Positions 53,190 through 60,649 of a stretch of 60,649 nt of DNA are shown here, one piece after another; the stretch's first letter is position 1; each line of letters begins with the position of its first letter. The DNA lies in NCBI GenBank assembly GCA_020853775.1, contig JADYYH010000048.1, positions 1 through 60,649 of the forward strand, read 5' to 3'. Below the pieces are notes generated by a model. That model was not told the origin of the DNA. It ran no database searches and was given only the letters and a program-made list of their open reading frames with translations. A program made the translations under genes and the position numbers. This DNA is from Nitrospira sp. (lineage in GTDB: Bacteria; Nitrospirota; Nitrospiria; Nitrospirales; Nitrospiraceae).

Positions 53190-55418
53190 TCAGCGAGGCG
53201 ACCGGAACTGTCCTGATTGATAGGCCAGCAGTCGCAATTCATCCGCCCTCGTCGTTCCACGAGTCTTCAGATTGCGGTACATGGCCAGCGCCCAGAGAGG
53301 GAAGTATTGGCAATACCAATGATAACGGAGGTAGAACACGCGAGGGAAACCGGTTCCGGTATGGCGTACCTCTTCCCATGACCCGTCCTTCCGCTGATTT
53401 CGAATGAGGTAGTGAATACCTCTGGCCAAGCTGAATGAGTCCGTGACACCGCCAGCCATGAGGGCCAAGAGCGCCCAGGCGGTTTGCGACGGGGTACTCT
53501 CGCCACGCCCGCTTTCCGCCACATCCGCATAGGACAGGCAGGACTCGCCCCAGCCGCCGTCGGGATTTTGCTTCGACTCGACCCAACTGACCGCACGGCG
53601 GATATACGGAGAGGAGAGGTCTTCTCCAATGGCGCGGAGCCCGGAGAGCACCGACCAGGTACCGTAAATGTAATTGACGCCCCAACGGCCATACCAGCTG
53701 CCGTCCTGCTCTTGATCGTTTTTGACAAAGGTCAGCGCCGAAGCCACAGACGGATGCGTCCAGTCATAGCCCAGCGTCGCAAGCATTTCGAGACAGCGTC
53801 CGGCTAGGTCGGCCGTACTGGGATCCAACAATGCACGATGGTCGGCAAAAGGGATGTAGTTGAACACGATCCGATTATTGTCGACGTCGTACGCGCCCCA
53901 TCCGCCGTCCGATCCCTGCATCGCCGTCACCCATCGGCATCCGCGACGAATCGCCAACCGCTGTTGTTCTTCATCCGGCAGACGCACTTTGGCCAGGGCC
54001 ATCAGCACTACCGCTGAATCGTCGACATCCGGAAACAGCTCGTTCTCAAATTGGAAATACCATCCGCCCGGTTCCGCACCGGGAGAGGAAATAATCCAGT
54101 CGCCGACGGTCTTCGTTTGTTTGGACAGCAACCAGGTGGCTGCTTTCTGCAACGCCGGATGATCCTGCGGCATACCGGCTTCAGACAGCGCGTTGATGAG
54201 CAAGGCGGTATCCCAGATCGGAGAATGGCAGGGCTGCAAATGCAGGGCATCGACACATTGCCCGTTGTCCATCACGGTGTCGTAAATTTCGAGTTCTTCG
54301 ATCTCCCGCATCGCTTTGACGACCAGAGGATCGTCATTCTTATAGCCCAGGCAATTCAGCGCCATCACCGAATTGGCCATGGCCGGATAGATCGCGCCGA
54401 GACCACCGCTGCCCTTCATATGATCGAGCATCCAGTTCTCAGCGCATTTGAGCGCTTTCTGGCGGACCCACTCAACCGGCGAGCGATCATAGACTTTGAG
54501 CAGCGCGTCGAGATTGATGAAGAAGTTGCGGGCCGTGAACCAGGTCCGGTCCTTCCTGAAAGGAGGCACCGTGCTGTAATCGATCTCCGCGGGGGGGTGC
54601 GTGTACAGCTCGTCGATGCCCTGCTCAGGCGGCACATCACACTGTGGCCGTTTGGCGAAAATGATCAAGAGCGGAATGAGGACCGCGCGCGACCAATAGG
54701 AAATGGCATAGATGCTGAAGTAGAACCGCTTCGGCAACAGCATGATTTCCGGTGGCATGCTAGGCACGCCGCGCCAATCGTACTGACCGAACAAGGCCAA
54801 GGCGATTTTCGTGAACACGTTAGCCGCCGGCACCCCGCCCTTGTCGAGGATGCAGGTTCGCGCCTGGACCATGAACGGTTCGTCGGCCGACACACCGGAG
54901 AGTTTCAAGGCAAAGTACGCCTTGACGGAGGCGCTGATATCCGCCGGCCCCCCATGATAAATAGGCCAGCCGCCGCAGGGAAGTTGCGCAGATTTCAAAT
55001 AGCGGATGACTTTGCGTTCGCGCTCGGGGTCGACGCAGTTCATGAACCGGCGCAACATCAGGTATTCGGAACTCAGCGTCGTATCGGCTTCCAGTTCGGC
55101 GACCCAATAGCCTTCAGCCGCGTCCTGCCTGGCGAGAAACCACGCCTGACTCTTCCGGATCGCTTCTTCCAAGGCTTCGAGTTGACCGGTGGTATGGGAC
55201 GGGGCCCGCTTGGCGCCATCACTGGCCTGAGCGTCGGGCTTGCTGGAGACGAGGCGCAGCACCGGCGCAGAGGCGAAGTCGCGCGCGGCTCTGATTCGGC
55301 TCGGCACCGACACCAGCAGACTATCGGACAGACGGCTGAACAGATTCTTAAGAAGTCGCATAGCGTGTTGCCGTGAATCAGACAGAGACGGCGGGATCGA
55401 TAGTCGAAACGGTTCCAT
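53190..55418 (-). CDS. shc: Squalene-hopene cyclase
   Basis: 742 residues. QW-type repeats run along the chain (QDGSWYGRWGVNYIYGTW, QNPDGGWGESC, QRKDGSWEE), and the catalytic DxDDS/TA motif is present as FPDVDDSAVV. It cyclises squalene to hopene and hopanol, as a monotopic membrane enzyme. The N-terminus carries about 75 extra charged residues before the first cyclase repeats (AIRKSQAWFLARQD), compared with about 630-residue cyclases. A strong promoter lies about 50 bp before ATG 55418; ATG 55361 is an alternative. First gene of an operon with hpnG and mla. Confidence 0.95.
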   Translation of the reverse strand: MEPFRLSIPPSLSDSRQHAMRLLKNLFSRLSDSLLVSVPSRIRAARDFASAPVLRLVSSKPDAQASDGAKRAPSHTTGQLEALEEAIRKSQAWFLARQDAAEGYWVAELEADTTLSSEYLMLRRFMNCVDPERERKVIRYLKSAQLPCGGWPIYHGGPADISASVKAYFALKLSGVSADEPFMVQARTCILDKGGVPAANVFTKIALALFGQYDWRGVPSMPPEIMLLPKRFYFSIYAISYWSRAVLIPLLIIFAKRPQCDVPPEQGIDELYTHPPAEIDYSTVPPFRKDRTWFTARNFFINLDALLKVYDRSPVEWVRQKALKCAENWMLDHMKGSGGLGAIYPAMANSVMALNCLGYKNDDPLVVKAMREIEELEIYDTVMDNGQCVDALHLQPCHSPIWDTALLINALSEAGMPQDHPALQKAATWLLSKQTKTVGDWIISSPGAEPGGWYFQFENELFPDVDDSAVVLMALAKVRLPDEEQQRLAIRRGCRWVTAMQGSDGGWGAYDVDNNRIVFNYIPFADHRALLDPSTADLAGRCLEMLATLGYDWTHPSVASALTFVKNDQEQDGSWYGRWGVNYIYGTWSVLSGLRAIGEDLSSPYIRRAVSWVESKQNPDGGWGESCLSYADVAESGRGESTPSQTAWALLALMAGGVTDSFSLARGIHYLIRNQRKDGSWEEVRHTGTGFPRVFYLRYHWYCQYFPLWALAMYRNLKTRGTTRADELRLLAYQSGQFRSPR

Positions 55419-55475
55419 CGATCAAGCAATGATCATATGAAACCGCACAGTACCCTGCATAACCATTAGCAGGAC

Positions 55476-55504
55476 TGTATAACAAACTGCTTCAGGCCAG
55501 TCAA
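55476..55504 (-). promoter_or_regulatory. Promoter of the shc-hpnG-mla operon
   Basis: TTGACT (55504-55499), 17-bp spacer, TATACA (55481-55476). Transcription would start near 55469, about 50 bp before shc. Confidence 0.65.
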
Positions 55505-55585
55505 GGGAAGGAGCCCTCGATGTGGACCCTAAGTAGGTGTTTGCGCTGAAGACTGCGCGCGTTGGCTCTCCGGCACCGGCCTCGA

Positions 55586-58500
55586 CTAGGCCGGTTGTAG
55601 ATCGCCGAGCTTGACCGAAATCAAGGTCGACACGCCGGGCTCTTCCATCGTCACACCGAAAAGCGAATCTGCCATCGCCATCGTCCGCTTGTTGTGCGTA
55701 ATGACCATGAATTGGGCCGTCGCCGAAAGACTCCGCAGCACCGCCGTGAACCGCCCGATGTTCTCTTCGTCGAGCGGCGCATCAATTTCGTCCAGGATGC
55801 AAAACGGCGTCGGACGGATCAGGAAGCTGGCGATCAATAGCGCCATGGCCGTCAAGGTCTTCTCGCCGCCGGACAACATCGTAATACTCTTCAACCGTTT
55901 CCCCGGCGGCTGCGCCACGATCTCCACGCCTGGTTCCCGGGCGCCATTGTCCTCTACCCCTTCCTCCAACGGCTCGTCGACCAATTGCAGCTCCGCGCGG
56001 CCACCAGGAAAGAATTGCGCAAACACATCCCGGAACTTCTGCTGCAGTTCGTTGAAGGTCTCCACGAACATGTCTTTGGTCGTGCGGTTGATCTTCTGAA
56101 TGATCTCCTTGAGCGACGCAATGGACGTGGAGAGGTCCTGCTCCTGCGTCGTTAGAAACTGATACCGTTCTTCCAATTCCCGATGTTCATCGATCGCCGC
56201 GAGATTGATGGCGCCCATACGGTCCAACCGTTCGCGGATCTTCTGAATCTGCTCCCGCAACTGCGGCGTCTCGAGCAGAGAGACCGGCGCAGCTGGCGCT
56301 TCTCCTTCAGTGACGGACGGCTCCTCGGTCGGGGCCACGAGCAGGGTCGCCGGATCGATCTGATACGTGCCGGCCAGCGTGCTTTCGATGGTAGACAAAT
56401 GCGCCTTGACCTCGGCCTTCCGCACCTCAGCCGTCATGCGGCGATCGTGCAAGGCCGACAGGCTCTGCCGCACGGTGGCGAGCGTCTCCTCGACCGCATG
56501 TAATCCGCTCATTTCCTCTGCCTGGCGCTCCTGGGCTGCGATGAGTTCCGATTTAATCCCATCCACCTCGGCGCCGAGTTCACGGCAGAGCGCCTCCTGC
56601 CTCGTCTGCTCCTCCCGGCTGCTCTCTGTGGCTTGCACTAACCCGGCCACTTGCTCTTCGAGGTCGGCCGCACGTCGCTGCGCCGCATCCAGCCGCTGCG
56701 TCAATCGTGCAATGTCGCTGTTGGCATGCTCCCGGCGTCCACGCATACTTTCGAGCGACAACCGCACTTCAGTCAGCCGCTGCTGAATCGCCAACCCTTG
56801 GCTCTCGATGACCACCAGCCGTTCACGGATCTGCAGCAAGCCGTTTTCCTGACCGAGCTTTTCCGCCACCCATTGTTCAAGTTGCGCCTGACCGGATAAC
56901 AACTGTTCCTGCAATCGCGCCTGTTCGGCCAATCCCCGCTGCAGTTCTTCGCCCAACATGTCCATGCGCCGGTGCAACTCTCCACGCTGGCGCTCCACGT
57001 TTGCATCGTCTTTCTGAAGCGACAACTCTAACATCTCGGCCTCGCGAATGGCCCTGCCCAGCTGCTGTTCTTCTTCACGCCCAAGGCCCAATGCGGATGC
57101 CGCCTCCTCACGGGCCACACGAGCGAGTTCCAGCGCGTGCACCGCTTCCGTCCGGCGAGCTTCCAACTCCAGCACTTCCCGCCGGCGCTGCAGGAGTCCC
57201 GCACCGGCACTGGTGCCACCACCCGTCATGACGCCGGCCGCATCCAATGTCTCACCGGATAACGTGACGTACGTTGGACCAGCCGGAGCCGGCCATTGAT
57301 GCTGCTCCCACAATTGCAGCGCCACAGCGAGGGACTCGACGATCACGATGCCTTCAAACAAATAACTCAAGGTGGACGCAGATGCGCCTTCAGCACGGAT
57401 GACATCGACCGCCCGCCCCACGACACCCGGCTGACCATTGAGCGCAGGCCACCACGAGGCTGAGGAATCTGCCGCCTGATCGGTCGCCCACCGGATCTGT
57501 TGCGGGATAAACGCTCCGCGCCCGAGCCCTTTCCCCTTCAAAAATTCCACCGCCCGGCTGGCGGCTGAGGGCTGATCGACCAACCAGCCACGCACCCGTT
57601 CACCGAGGATCGTCTCCACCGCACGATCAAGACCGGGCGGAATCACGAGCCACTCTGCCAGCGCCTCTCGCACGCCGTCGCAGGTTTTCAGCGCGGTACC
57701 TTCTTCTTCCCCCTCCCGGCCGTATCCCATTTCTTCGCGCACGACGCCTTGCAGCGCACCCAGGCGGGATTCCACCGCGGCCACATCTTCGGAGAATCGG
57801 ACGATATCGCGATCCAATCCCGTGATCTGCCCGCCTAATCCTTCAATGCGCTCGATCGCGGCCTGGCGTTCAGCCATGAGTCCTTGAATGCGCTGACTCG
57901 CCTCTTCCCGTTGCGCTGCCAGCAGTTCCCGCTGCGCATCCAAGCCGGCGACTTGCGCGACCATCTGCTCCTGCTCGCGCGAGACCCGCTCCGCCCGGGC
58001 GGAGGTTTCCTGCTGACGCCCGGTCACCTGCGCAAGGCTTTGCTCCGTGTTGGCCACGAGGACGGCAAGATTCAAGACATCCTTGCGCGCACGCTCCTCT
58101 TCACTGACGGCGGCGGTCCGATGCCCCGCCAAGGCTTTCGCTTCGGCATCCGCCTGCTGAAACTGGGCTTCCTGCTCGACAACGTCACCGTCTAGTTGCA
58201 GTAACGTCGCCCGCAGTTCTTCGATCTCGACCTGGGCCTGTTCTTGATCCCCCGCCAGCCGTTCCATTTCTTGCGAAGCCTGCACGCGCTGCCGCTCGAA
58301 CAACTCCGTCCGGTTCCGCTCGACCTCCGCGGCGGTCAACGCCTGCGACTGGCGCTGCTCAGTGCCCGCTAAGGTATCCCGCACGCGCGAAATGGCTTCG
58401 GCGGCGTCGTTCATCCGGAGGCGGATGGCTTCCTGTTCAGAATCCAGACGGGCCTGCTCGGCGACCTGCTCGGCCTCCAGCGCTTCTACTTCCCGCGCCT

Positions 58501-59266
58501 CGCGGTCGACGGATTCCAAATCCGCATGCATGGTGCAGTAGTCACGGGACAACAACTCGATCTCGAGCCCCTTGGCTTCCTGCTGCAGCGCTTGATACGT
58601 CCGCGCCTGGCGGGCCTGGCGCTCCAGCGAATTCAACTGTTTCTTCACTTCCGCCACAATGTCGCGCACCCGCAAGAGATTTTGTTGCGTCGATTCCAGC
58701 TTCCGTAGCGCTTCGGCCTTCTGTTTTTTGTACCGGACGATCCCCGCGGTTTCTTCGATCAACTCTCGCCGGTCCTGCGGTGACGCCTGCAGGATCTGCT
58801 CGATCCGCCCCTGCTCGATCACCGTATGGCCCTTGGATCCCGCCCTGGTCTCAATCAACACGTTGCGAATATCTTTGAGGCGGCAGGGCGTCTTGTTGAT
58901 GAGATACTCGCTATCGCCATTGCGATAGAGACGCCGCGTAATCATCAGTTCCTGGTATTCGCTCAATTGACTCGGCAATCCGGAAATGGCGTCCAATCGC
59001 AATTCGCCCAGTCCGCCGATGACCAACGAGACTTCCACCAACCCCAGCGGTTTCCGCACCTCCGTCCCGTTGAAGATGACGTCTTCCATCTTCTCGCTCC
59101 GAAGCGTTTTGGTGCTTTGCTCGCCCAGAACCCACAGGATGGAATCCACGACATTACTTTTCCCACTACCGTTTGGACCCACGATCGCCGTGATGCCTTT
59201 CGGAAATTGGATCTTCGCCTCTGCAAACGACTTGAAGCCGAGCATTTCCAATGACTTCAGATACAC
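55586..59266 (-). CDS. smc: Chromosome segregation ATPase SMC
   Basis: 1226 residues from GTG 59266, which has a GGAGG site. N-terminal Walker [15 protein letters not shown], long coiled-coil arms, a hinge around residues 520-680 ([36 protein letters not shown]), then a C-terminal head with signature [14 protein letters not shown] and Walker [15 protein letters not shown]. It organises and condenses the chromosome. A Val/Glu-rich insert ([17 protein letters not shown]) breaks the second arm near the head. A longer frame to 59284 lacks a ribosome-binding site. Confidence 0.97.
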   Translation of the reverse strand: MYLKSLEMLGFKSFAEAKIQFPKGITAIVGPNGSGKSNVVDSILWVLGEQSTKTLRSEKMEDVIFNGTEVRKPLGLVEVSLVIGGLGELRLDAISGLPSQLSEYQELMITRRLYRNGDSEYLINKTPCRLKDIRNVLIETRAGSKGHTVIEQGRIEQILQASPQDRRELIEETAGIVRYKKQKAEALRKLESTQQNLLRVRDIVAEVKKQLNSLERQARQARTYQALQQEAKGLEIELLSRDYCTMHADLESVDREAREVEALEAEQVAEQARLDSEQEAIRLRMNDAAEAISRVRDTLAGTEQRQSQALTAAEVERNRTELFERQRVQASQEMERLAGDQEQAQVEIEELRATLLQLDGDVVEQEAQFQQADAEAKALAGHRTAAVSEEERARKDVLNLAVLVANTEQSLAQVTGRQQETSARAERVSREQEQMVAQVAGLDAQRELLAAQREEASQRIQGLMAERQAAIERIEGLGGQITGLDRDIVRFSEDVAAVESRLGALQGVVREEMGYGREGEEEGTALKTCDGVREALAEWLVIPPGLDRAVETILGERVRGWLVDQPSAASRAVEFLKGKGLGRGAFIPQQIRWATDQAADSSASWWPALNGQPGVVGRAVDVIRAEGASASTLSYLFEGIVIVESLAVALQLWEQHQWPAPAGPTYVTLSGETLDAAGVMTGGGTSAGAGLLQRRREVLELEARRTEAVHALELARVAREEAASALGLGREEEQQLGRAIREAEMLELSLQKDDANVERQRGELHRRMDMLGEELQRGLAEQARLQEQLLSGQAQLEQWVAEKLGQENGLLQIRERLVVIESQGLAIQQRLTEVRLSLESMRGRREHANSDIARLTQRLDAAQRRAADLEEQVAGLVQATESSREEQTRQEALCRELGAEVDGIKSELIAAQERQAEEMSGLHAVEETLATVRQSLSALHDRRMTAEVRKAEVKAHLSTIESTLAGTYQIDPATLLVAPTEEPSVTEGEAPAAPVSLLETPQLREQIQKIRERLDRMGAINLAAIDEHRELEERYQFLTTQEQDLSTSIASLKEIIQKINRTTKDMFVETFNELQQKFRDVFAQFFPGGRAELQLVDEPLEEGVEDNGAREPGVEIVAQPPGKRLKSITMLSGGEKTLTAMALLIASFLIRPTPFCILDEIDAPLDEENIGRFTAVLRSLSATAQFMVITHNKRTMAMADSLFGVTMEEPGVSTLISVKLGDLQPA

Positions 59267-59386
59267 CAGCGACCTCCAGAGCAAGAAGGTTGAGACGGGA
59301 CGTTGTGTGAGGAATAAAACGAAAAATCTTCTATCACAGCGATAGGATCAATGCAAAGGAAAAGCCCTTGATATGGGGGAATAAAG

Positions 59387-59419
59387 AGGCCACTCCCCCA
59401 ACATATGGAGGAATGGCCT
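59387..59419 (-). terminator. Terminator-like hairpin after ispH
   Basis: On the minus strand AGGCCATTCCTCC (59419-59407) pairs over 13 bases (two G-T wobbles) with GGGGGAGTGGCCT (59399-59387) around a 7-base loop, then CTTTATT. The T-tail is poor, but the stem is strong and it lies between ispH and smc. Confidence 0.55.
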
Positions 59420-59456
59420 GATCTACCTGTAGGACAATGTGAGGACGGCCGGCGGA

Positions 59457-60419
59457 TTAATTCGCCGACGCCGCGGTGCGAGAAGCCGATTCGATGGTGA
59501 CCAGCTCTTTCGGCAGGAGAAATTCCACATCTTCTTCGATGACGGTCAATTCCTCAACCTCTTCAGAAGAGCCCAGACGCTTCAGGTAGGCCACCACTTC
59601 CGTAACCAGCACTTCAGGCGCAGACGCGCCGGCCGACAAGCCGACGCTCTTCGCATCCTTCAGCCAATCCGGATTGATATCCGACGCGGCATCAATGAGA
59701 TAGGAGGGAATGCCGCAATGTTCACCCAACTCACGCAACCGGTTCGAATTAGAACTGTTCGGTGACCCGATCACAAGGATGACATCGACCAGCTTGGATA
59801 ACATTTTGACCGCATTCTGGCGGTTCTGCGTGGCATAACAGATATCTTCCTGGTGCGGCCCCTTGATGTTGGGAAACCGTCGATGCAAGGCCTCGACAAT
59901 ATCCCGGCACTCATCCACGCTGAGCGTGGTCTGAGTGACATAGGATAGATTCTGTGTCTTTTCGACGTGGAGCAACTCCACATCTTTCACGGAAGACACC
60001 AGATGGAACTTATCCGGGATCTGTCCCAACGTCCCGATCACCTCCGGATGTCCTGCATGGCCGATCAAAATCAATTCATACCCTTGCGTATAATCGCGAT
60101 TGACTTCGTTGTGCACCTTAATCACCAGCGGGCACGTCGCATCGATCACATGCAGGCGGCGGCTTTGCGCCTCTTCCCACACCGACTTCGCCACACCGTG
60201 GGCGCTGAAGATCACGACCGATCCTTCGGGCACCTCGTTCAATTCTTCCACAAACACGGCGCCCTTCTGCCGGAGCGAGTTCACCACATGCCGGCTATGG
60301 ACGATCTCATGGCGCACATAGATCGGCGCGCCGTATTTTTTCAGTGACAAATCGACGATATCGATCGCGCGGTCGACACCCGCACAGAATCCGCGAGGAT
60401 TAGCTAAATAAATCTTCAT
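59457..60419 (-). CDS. ispH: 4-hydroxy-3-methylbut-2-enyl diphosphate reductase IspH (LytB)
   Basis: 320 residues from ATG 60419. Cluster-binding Cys in [17 protein letters not shown] and [11 protein letters not shown]; substrate-site [10 protein letters not shown] and [11 protein letters not shown]. It reduces HMBPP to IPP and DMAPP, the last MEP step, with a [4Fe-4S] cluster. A short C-terminal extension is Glu-rich. An AAGGGG site precedes the ATG; the longer frame to 60494 is not supported. Completes, with dxs and ispG, three MEP genes in this 17-kb block. Confidence 0.96.
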   Translation of the reverse strand: MKIYLANPRGFCAGVDRAIDIVDLSLKKYGAPIYVRHEIVHSRHVVNSLRQKGAVFVEELNEVPEGSVVIFSAHGVAKSVWEEAQSRRLHVIDATCPLVIKVHNEVNRDYTQGYELILIGHAGHPEVIGTLGQIPDKFHLVSSVKDVELLHVEKTQNLSYVTQTTLSVDECRDIVEALHRRFPNIKGPHQEDICYATQNRQNAVKMLSKLVDVILVIGSPNSSNSNRLRELGEHCGIPSYLIDAASDINPDWLKDAKSVGLSAGASAPEVLVTEVVAYLKRLGSSEEVEELTVIEEDVEFLLPKELVTIESASRTAASAN

Positions 60420-60591
60420 GCTCTGTTTCCCCTTCACGCTCACATGGCGCGCTCGGCCCGCCTGGAGAACACCTGGCCACACAGCACCGGTCACCTTACG
60501 TCAGACCCGCCCTTGTCGTCAACCGACTCGCCTTGACCCGCCCGCACAAGAACCTGTTGAGGCGCCCCGTCTATTGTGGGAGAATCGTGCC

Positions 60592-60649
60592 ATGGCTTCT
60601 CCTGCAACCACCCATAAAAAAATTCTGATTGTCGAAGATGAGAAAGATA
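60592..60649 (+). CDS. Response regulator, N-terminal fragment (cut by window end)
   Basis: Only 19 codons are visible: a short N-terminus followed by KKILIVEDEKD, the first strand and acidic pocket of a receiver domain. A GGGAGA site lies just before the ATG. Divergent from ispH, with 172 bp between. Output domain and partner kinase lie outside the window. Confidence 0.7.
   Translation, partial: MASPATTHKKILIVEDEKD

Noticed and set aside
54051-55376. 441-codon plus-strand frame over shc
   Set aside because: Antisense shadow rich in Arg/His without domain; the cyclase on the other strand is certain.
1-60649. CRISPR arrays, insertion sequences, rRNA genes
   Set aside because: No regularly spaced repeats, transposase motifs or rRNA-like sequence were seen on either strand.

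Overview
The window reads as chromosomal DNA of a GC-rich, Gram-negative, aerobic, hopanoid-making bacterium. The cytochrome bd-like/bc gene cluster and an NxrC-like haem protein suggest a Nitrospira-type nitrite oxidiser (phylum Nitrospirota). That assignment is inference from gene content; no marker gene such as 16S is present.

Layout. (1) 1-0.5 kb: the C-terminal end of a tyrosine integrase running antisense into a tRNA-Thr gene, i.e. the edge of an integrated element lying to the left. (2) 0.5-4.8 kb: an SGNH hydrolase, a lipoprotein with a caspase-like domain that has lost both catalytic residues, and, divergently, a UbiA prenyltransferase. (3) 4.8-16.2 kb: an eleven-gene minus-strand respiratory operon with two cytochrome bd-like oxidase subunits, a b6-type cytochrome b, a PRC-barrel/Rieske fusion, five c-type cytochromes with six CxxCH motifs in total, a haem-b gamma-subunit-like protein and an unknown membrane protein. 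A terminator separates it from the genes upstream. (4) 16.4-18.7 kb: the radical SAM protein HpnH and two small unknown genes. (5) 18.9-38.2 kb: a polysaccharide synthesis and export locus (GumC/Wzz-like, SLBB export protein, Wzi-like barrel, FlaA1-type dehydratase, a TPP-dependent E1 alpha/beta pair, methyltransferase, two GT4 glycosyltransferases, AsnB, polymerase-like and flippase-like membrane proteins, initiating sugar transferase, aldo/keto reductase). Its right half (about 28.7-38.2 kb) is visibly AT-richer than the flanks. (6) 38.3-43.8 kb: two plus-strand outer-membrane proteins, one built from a tandem duplication, a Kef-type antiporter and tRNA-Cys. (7) 43.9-60.5 kb: a lipid block with ispG, dxs and ispH, and an operon running shc-hpnG-mlaE-mlaF-mlaD-mlaC-Omp85-like-DUF3187-like. 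smc lies between shc and ispH. (8) At the right edge a response regulator begins on the plus strand.

How the parts fit. The isoprenoid genes supply squalene precursors, Shc cyclises squalene to hopene, HpnH and HpnG extend and trim the side chain, and the co-transcribed Mla system plus two outer-membrane proteins is placed to move the product or other lipids across the envelope. The respiratory operon looks like a quinol/cytochrome c branch physically tied to bd-like oxidases; UbiA next to it may serve quinone synthesis.

All boundaries were read by eye. Start codons were moved from the longest ORF where a ribosome-binding site, signal peptide or gene overlap gave a reason, and this is stated per gene. 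No database search was run.
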